Below are positions 23,224-33,417 of a stretch of DNA of 64,000 nucleotides, piece after piece. Every line of letters begins with the position of its first letter. The stretch's first letter is position 1. The notes beneath the pieces were generated by a model that was not told the origin of the DNA, made no database searches, and saw only the letters and a program-made list of their open reading frames with translations. The translations under genes and the position numbers were made by a program. Source of the DNA: Benincasa hispida (taxonomy: Eukaryota; Streptophyta; Magnoliopsida; Cucurbitales; Cucurbitaceae); assembly GCF_009727055.1 (NCBI RefSeq), contig NC_052359.1:62601214-62665213 (forward strand), given 5' to 3'.

Positions 23224-25491
23224 ACCTTCAGTGAAGGAGTTCATCCAGTTTGATAATTTTCCCCATAGATAAAAGTAGCCCTGTTCATAGTTTTCTTATA
23301 CTTAGAAAGCGGAGTGAGAGAAGGGAAGAGATGCCGGAAGATCGCCCTGGTCAACTCGAGAGAGAACCCAGGAGGCGTGGCAAAACAGAGAGAGGGTCGA
23401 TTCTTGCGAGAGCAAGATTATCTTTTGAAGCAGAGTAGAGAAGAACAGTGTAAAAGCCTTGGGAAGCAAGAGATTGCTACCAGGATCTTTATTCTTATTT
23501 CGTATTGTCATTCTGTATTTCGATTATATATCTATAAAATGGAACTTGCTTATCTACATATGTTCGCTCTCTTTAAAACATGCATGAGTAGCTAAATCTA
23601 TCGAATGGGTTAAGAAGAACTTAGCTAACATGACCTAGGATTTTCATTGCATGCGATCATTTTGTCTTATGTTGCGCCCATCACCCTTTTAGAGCTACTC
23701 GAGAGAGAGTCTAAAGAAAGAACCTAAGACTTAAGAAAGCTAGGTTAGAATCTAGACTCAAGAGAGCAAGATTAGATCTGCATAAGCAAGAGATAGAGAC
23801 TTAGAGATAAGCTCTGTTTGTTAACATGCATCGTATGCACCCTAGAGATAGGTTATGGTATTATGCGGTCGCCTTGTATGTGTGTGTGTCAATCATCATC
23901 GCATAAACAAGATAGAGGCTTATGTGTAAGTCCTATAGACATCAACGCATATATCGCATGCATTCTAAATCTAGAAGTCGTAGTATTTGCATTGAGAGGT
24001 GATTTGCTATTGTATGTGTGTAGCATGATCGCATAACATGAGCGCAATCCTAGGAAGTGTTAGTTGAACCCCTTCTCAACCTGTTCCCTCGCATATTCAT
24101 CACATCTTCCATGTTATTAACTCTTTTCTTAACTCTATCGCATACTTTTTATACTATAAACAACAAACCAACAAACTCTTTGATTGATTTGTTACTGCAA
24201 AGTGATCTCGAAATTATCACCGCATATTGTTGTCTTTAGTCCCTGAGTTCGACCTTGGGCTTACCAGGAGACTCAGTGGGCTTTATACTTGGGTTCTGCT
24301 GAGAAAACTTGTTGCACAACACATTTTCCATCACTGCAATTCCTTTAATTAATTCACCGCATAAAATAATGCATCAACAAGGCAGAGCCGAGAGGAATCG
24401 CTCCCAGATAGATCAAGAGACTACTGGAAAGCAATACAAAGGAGAGAAGGCCAACCCTTGAGAGAGCAAGAATCCACAACTAGAACAGAGTTAGAATGAT
24501 AAAGAGTAGTGTAAAGGGCCATAGGAAGCAAGACATTGCTTACCGGGCTTGTTATCTCTCAAATCCATTTGTTATTTTGTATTCAGCACTTTATTTGTAG
24601 AAAATGGAAACTTCATTTCGATTTATGTTCAATCTCTCCACACGATGCATAAGTAGCTAAATTTCTAAATGGGTTGAGAAGTACTTAGCTAGCATGACTT
24701 AAGATATGCATTTTATGCGATCATCTTGTCTTATGTATGCATCATTCACCCTTTGGATGTACTTGAGAGAGTAGTCTAAAGATAGAATCTAGGCTTGAGA
24801 GAGTTCGATTAGAATCTAGGCTTGAAAGAGTCGAATTAGATCGCATAAGCAAGAGTAGAAATTTAGAAATAAGTTCTATCAGCTATTTATACATTGCATG
24901 CGTCCTAGAAATTGGAATGGTGGTATGCGGCAATCTTGTCTTATGTGTGCGTCATTCATCATTTGGTCATACTTGAGAGAGTAGTCTAAAGATAGAATAT
25001 AGGCTTGAGAGAGTCGGATTAGATCGCATAAGCAAGAGTAGAAACTTAGAAATAAGTTCTATTGACTTTTTCGCATATACATCGCATGTGTCCTAGAAAT
25101 AGAAATTGTGGCATTCTGCATTGAGAAATGTAGTACTGATATTTGTGTATAGCTTGATCGCATAACTTGTGCACAATCTTGGGAAATGTTAGCTAAACCC
25201 CTTCTCAACCCCTTCATCGCATACTTATTGTAACTCTACGCTTTCATCATTCCATGTTCAACTCCGTCGCATAGAAAAATCTAAATCAAAACACCATCCA
25301 CTTCTTTTTCACCACCGCAATAGAATCAAAGAGTCTGTCGCATATCTATTTAGTAGTCCCTGTGTCCGACCCTGGACTTACCAGGAATCTAAGAAGGCTT
25401 ATACTTGGGCTTTGTTAGGAAAACTTGCATGACCATCGTATAACTCACATCATCGCATACTCACACCATCGCATCATAATTCTACGCATCA

Positions 25492-26829
25492 GGGCATAAC
25501 GATTATTGGCCAAGCTATACTTACGAGCGATTTATGAAGTGGTTATCGCACCATCGATTGGTTAAGATGGACACATAATATATCTGTAGTAAGGAAAGTT
25601 CAGTTGTCAGTCTTTAATGGAGTGTCTGGTAGTTAACGAATGGTGGATTCCGTGACTAAAGAGTTTAGCCATTTATTCACGTACCTTTGGAGCTTCAAGC
25701 TACAAGTCCACAAGGTCCCCTTGTAGCTCAATGGATTCAAGTTGAGGATCATTTCTTGGTGTTGATTTGAAATGTTCAAATTGACAAGAGGTAATTCGAT
25801 TATATTGATATGATCAGCATGATATATGAGATACATCAAATGGAGGATTAATGTAAATGAGATTTACATTAAGTGTCATGGAATAGAAAAAGAGCTATGG
25901 TTTATATGTTTCATGAGATGAAATATTAAAACTATAGGTAATAAGTATATTATGGTAAGTTGGTTATCATGTATATTTATAATAATATTAATTATTGGAT
26001 AATTATCTCTTTTCTCTAATAATCAATTGAGTGGGAGGTTATTGGTGGTTTCATGGTAATCGTGAGATAAAAGGAAGAATATTTTCCTAAATTTAGTAGT
26101 TGTTGAATTGAGAATTCACTTCTCGGAAAGTTCTCACGAAAAGGTTGTCAAGTAAATATGATTTACTAAATGACAGATTGAAGAGAGACTAGATGATCGT
26201 TGAGTGTTTCTATACGATAGACACTCAGCTGGCCGATGAGCTAAACGTTTGAGCGACTTTTGCTAAACGATCGTATAGCTTTTGTTAAACGATTGGGCAT
26301 TGTTTATACGATAGACACTATCATCTCCCACTTGCTCAATCATTTACACAATTGTTTTCCTCTGGTCTCATTCTCTAACCAAGTCCACACAGAGCTCACA
26401 CTTCTAGATTCTCACACCGAGAATACCAAGGTAGCCATTGTGGTATGCCATACTCAACTCGACACTAGTCAAGATTATTTGGAGGCCGTTCGTGGTGTTG
26501 GTATGGAGCCCACTGTGTTCGTGATCTTGGAGATCGCAATGTTCAAGTTCTTTGTTGATCGTGCTGTATTGCGGTTATGGTGGACGAGCATTCATGTGTT
26601 GCAGTCTTGCTGATTGTTCGAGCGTTCGTGATCGAGGGATCTTGAAGATGAATCTTCAAATGTATGTTAATTTCTATCCCTTGATCTATAGAAAAGCATG
26701 TTGTAATTTCACTTTATGCATGACCATATGTTTCCGTTTCTTGATTGTAATTGTTAATGTTAATATATGAATGAAATTTGGAACTATCCTTCCACTGCTC
26801 ATGGAAATCCTCATATCCGATTTCCTTCA
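25492..26829 (+). mobile_element. Copia LTR (long family), second part
   Basis: It resumes at GGGCATAACG and is colinear with 41135-42407 of the solo LTR: 'gttaacgaatggtggat', 'gaaatgttcaaattgacaagag', 'tctcac..cgagaataccaa'. 26180-26310 carries the repeated 'ctaaacgatcgtatag' boxes. It ends ...TTTCCTTCA at 26829. Confidence 0.85.
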
Positions 26830-26990
26830 ATTGATATCAAAGCCAAGTTGTTCTGATATTCCAATTTATTACATATTCATTATTCAATCTAATCTTGACC
26901 CGAGTTCAAAAGTTGAAGAAGCAGTTTGCTAATTCTATGTTGTTGTTGCCCTTCTAACGAAGGAGCAGAATGATTCTTTCTTTACTTTTA
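26830..26990 (+). mobile_element. Copia 5' internal scrap with degenerate tRNA-iMet primer site
   Basis: ttgatatcaaagcc at 26831, one base after the LTR end, resembles the copia primer site TGGTATCAGAGCC. So this LTR has RNase H and a polypurine tract on its left but a primer site on its right. The internal sequence fades out by about 26990. Confidence 0.5.
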
Positions 26991-28205
26991 CTTCAGGTAA
27001 TCGGAGACTGGTTTGAAAATTTCTTTAGATCAAGCAAATTACCACTACTCTCCAAACTTTTTCATTTAGTATTTCTTGTTTAAAAGTTTTTAGATCCCCT
27101 TCTCTTCAGACTTCCCAAACATTGTCATTTAGGATTTCTTATTTGAATGTTTCAAACCACTTATTATGCTTTATGTTCACTTTGTTCTTGTTCCTTTTAT
27201 CTATTATGCAATGCTTTTATGATTAGTGATGGTAAACTCTTGACAAATGCACATTTTGTAGAACATGATATATAAGTAATGTAATGAGGCATTTAAGCCT
27301 CCTTTTCAATTCTATGATGCATAGTTGGAGCCCATTTCTCTTGTTGAGCTTCCTTTTGTGAGCTTGGTTTTTTATATACCCTTGTATTCTCCCTCCCCCC
27401 CAATCAAGAACATGAATCAAAATATTATTATTTCTTTTTTAAAAGGAAAAAGAAGACCAAAATGTAACTGATGTCATTACGTTCTTATCTCCAGTGCTCA
27501 TATATTAGTATCCTTTTTAACCTAATCTTCCCAAGATCCTATATCTCCTCTGTCGCTAAATAATTATATTGACTACAATTTATTGATGTTAGCACATTCT
27601 TATCTACTATTTTGCATGTTTTGTTGATGTTGGTCCCTATGTTCGGTCGCAAGCCAAAGTAAAGAAAAGGGGAGATGAGACCAAGTTCATAGTTAAGGTA
27701 TTGTTGGTGGAGAAATTGGTTTTCCTCTTCTGAGCTTATCTTAATAGATATTCTATATGTTCAAACTATTTTGACATTTCAAATAGCGTAAGGAAAAGTA
27801 GAATCATTATAAAATTTGGCTTTTATGTTTATGGATTGATACAAGGAACTCATTACTCAAAAATCAAGTTAGATGAGGTGCAAGTTGTGTTGGCTAAATT
27901 TCTGGGATGCTACATGTGATAGTGGATGCTTGCACAATTTGGTCATTTTGAAGAATATGTGGCAGAGATGGTAGGTGCTCGCAATTTTGAAGATAAATTA
28001 TGGGTCAAACATTACTTTGTCCTTTTGAAGATATAGCTAGGATTACTTCATACCGATATAAGTTTACTTTGGAATTGCTCATATGGAAGGGGGGTTGGAA
28101 AGGTTAACTGTAGTTTTAGAAATGTGTTCATATGGAAATGATGACTGCAAAGGTGGTTTTGATAGTTGTTATGTGGATGATAGCTTTGTTTGTATGGGAT
28201 GGATT
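26991..28205. other. Unassigned AT-rich stretch
   Basis: No open frame beyond chance, no domain, no terminal repeats. It may be old host intergenic DNA, since it is the left flank of the palindromic copia structure. I cannot assign it. Confidence 0.4.
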
Positions 28206-28607
28206 TGTTGAAAGTTAAACATGTTTTATTTAACTAGACAAGTTATAGATGAATTTAAGGATGTGGGTTAATTAAACATATTAATTTATGACAAGTTATA
28301 GATGAATTAACGTAAGAGGTAATTTATTAGAGTTTCACATAAATTAAGTGTAGGATTTTAATTGTTCCATGTAAACTTAATTAGGGTGTAAGTTATGTAT
28401 TTAAATTTACCCATGACAATCCTATAAATAGGATTGACATTGACATGGTTGATGTATCCAAGTGTATAGAGAAGAACACATAAAGAGAGTTTAATCAAAA
28501 GTGTGAACCAAGTTTGAAGAGTTTTTCAATTAAAAGCGTTTTTGTTTTCTCTCAAATAATCGTGTGTTAGTTATTTATTTGTGAGTGTCCATCACACACT
28601 TCCAACA
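28206..28607 (+). mobile_element. Copia LTR of the left arm (402 bp)
   Basis: It starts TGTTGAAAGTTAAACATG and ends ...CTTCCAACA, followed by the primer site TGGTATCAAAGC (28611-28622, one change from the tRNA-iMet complement). The TATA box lies inside a perfect inverted repeat, 28427-28446. Confidence 0.85.
28427..28446 (+). promoter_or_regulatory. TATA box inside a perfect inverted repeat
   Basis: CAATCCTA and TAGGATTG flank TAAA, so the TATAAATA box sits at the centre of an 8-bp-arm dyad. The right arm keeps the same arrangement at 32378-32397 on the minus strand. Confidence 0.7.
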
Positions 28608-28653
28608 AAGTGGTATCAAAGCTTGAGTTTGAAAAACAATAATTGTTTTGCAA

Positions 28654-29418
28654 ATGACAAATAAAAATTTGGTTCCTTTCCAAGTGTCTCGACTTATGAA
28701 AGAAAATTATAGCAATTGGTGTATTCGTATGAAAGCTCTACTTGGTTGGCAAGATGTATGAAACATTGTCAATAGTGGTTATGAAGAACCAGAAAGTGAT
28801 GCGACTTTAAATTAAGCTCAACAAGAAGCTTTGCAAAATACAAGAAAGAAAGACCAAAAGGCTCTCACCATCATTCATCAAGACATTGATGATCCAAATT
28901 TTGAGAAGATTTCGGGAGCAACTATTGCACATCATGCATGAAAATTTTTTAAGAATACATACAAAGGAGTAGATCGAGTCAAGAAGGTTCGCCTCCAAAA
29001 ATTGAAAGGTGATTATGAATCACTATATATGAAGGAATCTGAATCAATTTCATATTATACTTCAAGATTGCTAGCAGTAGTAAATGAAATGAAAAGATAT
29101 GGTGAGACGATAGATGATGAGCAAGTGGAAGAAAAGATACTTCGCTCATTGGATGAAAAATTCAATTTCATCATTGTAGCTATTGAAGAATCAAAGGATT
29201 TGAGTACAATGTCCATTGATCAACTTATGGGTTCCTTACAAGCCCATGAAGAGAAGCTTCTCAAGAAGAACAAACAAACAACTGAGCAACTTTTTCAGTC
29301 AAAGTTGCAGTTGAGAGATAAAGAAGATAGTCAAGAAAAAGGCAATCGAGGTCGAGGACGTAGTAACAACCGTGGACGTGGTGATTTCAGAGGTCGAGGT
29401 CAAGGAAATTATGGTTAA
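28654..29418 (+). pseudogene. Copia Gag, left arm
   Basis: ATG at 28654; NYSNWCIRMKALLG and LNEKF-like ([10 protein letters not shown]) motifs are those of the copia Gag (UBN2/retrotran_gag type) domain. The tail is rich in Arg-Gly ([19 protein letters not shown]), as in RNA-binding Gag ends. Stops near 28758, 28812 and 28940 replace Trp or Gln codons; the frame 29002-29418 is open. Gag coats the element RNA. Confidence 0.85.
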
Positions 29419-30330
29419 AGAAAATTTGATGAGAGTAATTCAAACTCTAATTCATCTAGAGGTCGTGGAAGACAAGAAAACGGTGAGTCATCTTTGCTTC
29501 TAGTATGCAAAGGTGAATAAACGTGAAAATAATGTATGGTATCTTGATAATGGTGTAAGCAATCACATGTGTGGATGTAAGTCAATGTTTGTGGAACTTG
29601 ATGAATATGTTGGTGGTAATATCATATTTGGTGATGTCACAAAAATTCTTGTCAAAGGAAAATGTAAGATTTTATCAATTTGAAAAATGAGAAGCATGAG
29701 TTTATCACTAATGTTTGTTATGTGCCTGATATGAAGAATAATATTTTGAGTTTGGGACAACTCTTAGAGAAAGGCTATAATGTTTTGATGAAGAATTATA
29801 GTCTTTCAATAAGGGATAATCGTAATAATATGATTGCTAAATCATAAATGACAAAGAATAGAATGTTTTTATTAAACATTCAAACTGATGTTGCTAAATG
29901 TTTGAAGTCATGAATATGGTGAAAGGATTGTCATATCTCAAACATCCAGATCAATTTTGTGAAGGTTGACTTATGGCAAGCAAGCAAGGAAGAGTTTTCC
30001 ATGAGAATCTTCTTCAAGAGCAAGGAGACCGCTAGAGTTAGTTCACAGATCTTTGTGGACCAATTAAACCAAATTATTTTGGTAAGAATAATTATTTCTT
30101 ATTATTTATTCATGATTTCAGTTGAAAAACTGGGTTTATTTTGTCTAAGGAGAAATCAGAAGTATTTGGCATGTTCATGAGATTTAAAGCTCTTGTGAAA
30201 AAAAAAAAAAAAAAAAAGTGGTTATTACCTAAAAGCCTTGAGATCAAACAGGGGAGGAGAATTCACTTCAAATGAATTCAAAGATTTGCGCAAAAAATGG
30301 AATTCGTTGGCCTATGAGGAGTCCATGGAA
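29419..30330 (+). pseudogene. Copia protease and integrase start, left arm
   Basis: WYLDNGVSNHMCG (about 29538-29577) is the protease site with the usual D-T-G changed to D-N-G. IIFGD and KNNILSLGQLLEKG-like sequence follow (29700-29780, frameshifted), then the pre-integrase region with CEG changes. Near 30060-30260 come IKPNYFG-like and RGGEFTSNEFK-like stretches, the latter spanning the integrase Asp region. Heavily frameshifted, with a run of about 20 A at 30199-30218. Confidence 0.7.
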
Positions 30331-30369
30331 CTATCATAGGAACTGTCATAGGCCAAATACATAAGAAAT

Positions 30370-31249
30370 ATTTGTTGAGGAGTCCATGGAACTGTCATAG
30401 GCTGATGAATTCCATTTTCTGGGCAAATATTTGAATTTATTTGAAGTGAATTCTCTTCCCCTGTCTGATCTCAAGGCTTTTAGGTAATAACCACTTTCTT
30501 TTTCGACAAGAGCTTTAAATCTCTTGAACATGCCAAATGCTTCTGATTTCTCATTGACAAAATAAACCCAAGTTTTTCGACTGAAATCATCAATAAATAA
30601 TAAGAAATAATTATTCTTACCAAAAGAACGTGGTTTAATTGGTCCACAAAGATCAGTGTGAACTAACTCTAGCAGTCTCCTTGCTCTTGAAGAAGATTCT
30701 CATGGAAAACTCGTCCTTGCTTGCTTGCCATAAAGACAATCTTCACAAAATTGATCTGGATGTTTGACATATGGCAGTCATTTCACCATATTTATGACTT
30801 CAAACATTTAGCAACATCAGTTTGAGTATTTAATAAAAACATTATATTCTTCGTCATTTGCGCTTTAGCAATCATATTATCACGATTATCCCTTATCGAA
30901 AGACTATAATTCTTCATCAAAATATTATAGCCTTTCTCTAAGAGTTGTCTCAAACTCAAAATATTGTTCTTCATATCAGCCTAAACATTAGAGATAAACT
31001 CATGCTTCTCATTCTTCAAGTTATCAAAATCTTACCTTTTCCTTTGATAGGAATATTTGTGGCAACACCAAATATTATATTATCACCAACAGATTCATCA
31101 AGTTCCACAAACATTGACTTATATCCACACATTTCATTGCTTGCAATGCTATCAAGATACCATGCATTATTTTCACATGTTTCTTCACCTTTGCATGCTA
31201 GAAGCAAAGATGACTCACCGCTTTCTTCATCTTTCTTAGCATAATTCAC
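30370..31249 (-). pseudogene. Copia protease and integrase start, right arm
   Basis: Minus-strand mirror of the left arm. 31249-31016 reads SSLLLACKGEE, WYLDSIASNEMCG (protease site, D-T-G lost) and KSMFVELDE. Then KNNILSLRQLLEKGYN (30974-30792). FKRFKALVEKESG and LRSDRGREFTSNKFK at 30531-30400 are integrase. Frameshifts separate the pieces. Confidence 0.72.
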
Positions 31250-31436
31250 ATTTTCTTCTACTTTATTCCTACATTACTAGGAATAATGGCCAAATTTATG
31301 ACAGTTATAAAATTCAATCTGTCTTTGTCATATATTTTTTTCATTATTTGATCTTTCTCCATTTGATCTCGAATAATTTTGTCTTCCACGACCTCTTGAT
31401 GAATTAGAGTTTGAATTACTCTCATCAAATTTTCTT

Positions 31437-32160
31437 TAACCATAATTTCCTCGACCTCGACCTCTGAAATCACCACGTCCTCAACCTCAATTGCCTTTTT
31501 CTTGACTATCTTCTTTATCTCTCAACTACAACTTTGACTAAAAAAGTTGCTCAGTTGTTTGTTTGTTCTTCTTGAGAAGCTTCTCTTCATGGGCTTGTAA
31601 GGAATCCATAAGTTGATCAATGGACATTGTACTCAAATCCTTTGATTCTTCAATAGCTACAACGATAAAATTGAATTTTTCATCCAATGAGCGAAGTATC
31701 TTTTCTACCACTTGCTCATCATCTATTGTTTCACCATATCTTTTCATTTCATTTACTACTGCTAGCAATCTTAAGGTATAATCTGGAATCAATTCAGATT
31801 CCTTCACCTCTCAATTTTTGGAGGCAAACCTTCTTGACTTAATCTACTCCTTTGTATGTATTCTCCAAAATTTGTCATGTATGATGTGCAATAGTTGCTC
31901 CAGAAATCTTTTCAAAATTTGGACCATCGATGGCTTGATGCATGATGGTGAGAGCCTTTTTATCTTTTTTTCTTGTAATTTGCAAAGCTTCTCATTGAGC
32001 TTGATTTAAAATCGTCACTTTCTGGTTCTTCATAACCATTATTGACAATGTCTCATACATCTTATGAACCAAGTAGAGCTTTCATACAAATACACCAACT
32101 GCTATAATTTTCTTTCAAAAGTCGAGGCACTTGGAAGGGAACCAAATTGTTATTTGCCAT
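31437..32160 (-). pseudogene. Copia Gag, right arm
   Basis: Its ATG is at 32160 on the minus strand and it ends at the same TAA as the left-arm Gag. 31807-31538 is open: MKESELIPDYTLRLL and [17 protein letters not shown], closely matching the left arm. The Arg-Gly tail is present but frameshifted. Stops differ from those of the left arm, so the two arms decayed independently. Confidence 0.82.
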
Positions 32161-32206
32161 TTATAAAACAATTATTGTTTTTCAAATTCAAACTCTGATA
32201 CCACTT

Positions 32207-32655
32207 CGTTGGAAGCGTGTGATGGACACTCACAAATAAATAACCAACAAATGATTATTTGAGAGGAAACAAAAACACTTTTAATTAAAAGACTCTTCAA
32301 ACTTGGTTCACCGTTTTGATTGAACTCTCTTTGTGTGTGCTTCTCTACACACTTGGACATATCAATAATGTCAATGTCAATCCTATTTATAGGATTGTCA
32401 AGGGTAAATTTAAATACATAACTCACACCCTAATTAAATGTACATGGAACAATTAAAATCAGACACTTAATTTATGTGAAACTCTACTAATTAACTTTTA
32501 CATTAATTTAATTAACTCTCATCTTTTAATTTTTTTTCAACTCTCATAAATTAATTCATCTATAACCTCTCATAAATTAATATGCTTAATTAACCCACAT
32601 CCTTAAATTCATCTGTAACTTATCTAGTTAAATAAAACATGTTTAACTTTCAACA
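32207..32655 (-). mobile_element. Copia LTR of the right arm (449 bp)
   Basis: On the minus strand it starts TGTTGAAAGTTAAACATG at 32655 and ends ...CTTCCAACG at 32207. A primer site (TGGTATCAGAG, plus-strand 32193-32203) lies inward. It is ~47 bp longer than the left LTR because of extra 'gagagttaattaaattaat'-like sequence near 32500-32560. Confidence 0.82.
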
Positions 32656-33000
32656 ATAGTTTTTATGGTAGTTTATGATATGTAATTTTTTAAATTATTC
32701 ATATGGGGTTGACTATTGGAATTATGTTCATTATATTCTTTTTGGAAATGTAAATATGGGGTTGTCCAAATTCTTCTAACTTAGAAAATCTTTCATGGAG
32801 TTGTAAGTTATATATTGATAACATTGATGAAGTAATCTTTGTTAAAAGTATTGAGGAAATTTTGATTGATAAGATTGAAAATGTGTGGTTGTTCATTTGG
32901 TTTGATGAATGTTTGTTGTATATATATGTACATATTTTCTTGTTAGACCAAAATACATGAGCAACTTATAGGTAAATATCTATAATACAAATTTTTTTAA
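32656..33000. other. Unassigned AT-rich flank
   Basis: No domain or repeat structure recognised; right flank of the palindromic copia structure. Confidence 0.4.
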
Positions 33001-33417
33001 AAAAAAACACACAAACAAATTTGACAAGTTAAATATGTCAAGATATAGATATATTTTACAAATAGACACTATCAAGAAGTTTTGCACTTAATATTTTATT
33101 CTTGTCAAGAAGATCCATATTCTTGACATTTTTAGCATATCGAGTAAAGTGTATCTTGACATTTTTAACATATCAAGTAAAGTGTATCTTGACATTATTA
33201 ACATATCAAGTAAAAAATATCTCGACTTTTTTTCCTTGTCAAGAACGTTTATATTCTTGACATTTCAAACATGTCAAGTGTCACAGTTCTTGATATTTTT
33301 ACCTTGTCATGAAACCCCATATTCTTGACATTGGATGTCTTGACGTTTTTAAAAACATCAAGAACAGTAACACTTGACATTACAAAATTGTCAAGAAACA
33401 TTGTCTTTCTTGTGGGG
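33001..33417. mobile_element. Possible CACTA-type DNA transposon end with subterminal repeats
   Basis: The word TTCTTGACA or CTTGACATTTT and its inverse ATGTCAAG recur more than ten times in 400 bases, in both orientations. The right edge reads tttcttgtgggg (33406-33417); its complement, ccccacaagaaa, differs from the CACTA terminus CACTACAAGAAA at two of twelve positions. Dense short subterminal repeats in both directions are typical of CACTA elements. I found no matching left terminus or transposase. Confidence 0.4.

Larger units (their letters stand above)
21096..24376 (+). mobile_element. Solo Athila-type LTR nested in the 3' LTR
   Basis: It starts TGATAACGGGCAGAAATGC and ends ...ATAATGCATCA. 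It is flanked by ACGAG (21091-21095) and ACAAG (24377-24381), a 5-bp target duplication with one change. The host LTR continues on both sides ('gcaagaagacgag' and 'ggcagagccgagagg'). Without its own insert it is ~1735 bp. No primer site, gag or polypurine tract accompanies it, so it is a solo LTR left by recombination. It carries a 41-bp tandem duplication of its TATA region. Confidence 0.85.
20516..25491 (+). mobile_element. 3' LTR of the Athila-type element, split by nested LTRs
   Basis: It starts TGATAATTGGTAGAAATAC, is interrupted after 21095, resumes at 24377 and ends ...CTACGCATCA at 25491, like the 5' LTR. Without the insert it is ~1690 bp, about 196 bp longer than the 5' LTR. The excess is a repeat of the 'atcttgtcttatg...tagatcgcataagcaagag' block at 24720-24870 and 24925-25060. 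Confidence 0.85.
28206..32655. mobile_element. Palindromic Ty1/copia structure: two half-elements tail to tail
   Basis: The left arm (plus strand, 28206 to about 30330) runs LTR, primer site, gag, protease, start of integrase. The right arm (minus strand, 32655 back to about 30370) has the same order inward. The arms differ by scattered substitutions and indels, so this is not a simple assembly mirror. Both stop in the same part of integrase, near the residues before the PQQNG region. At the join (30310-30410) short inverted pieces such as ttggcctatga / tcataggccaa and repeated 'gaggagtccatggaact' show strand switching. RT, RNase H and both 3' LTRs are absent. I see no matching target duplication (ggatt on the left, atagt on the right). 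Confidence 0.8.

Noticed and set aside
27600..27720. Possible host exon (frame with PYVRSQAKVKKRGDETKF)
   Set aside because: Only ~30 residues, no splice sites or second exon that I could support, and no recognised family.
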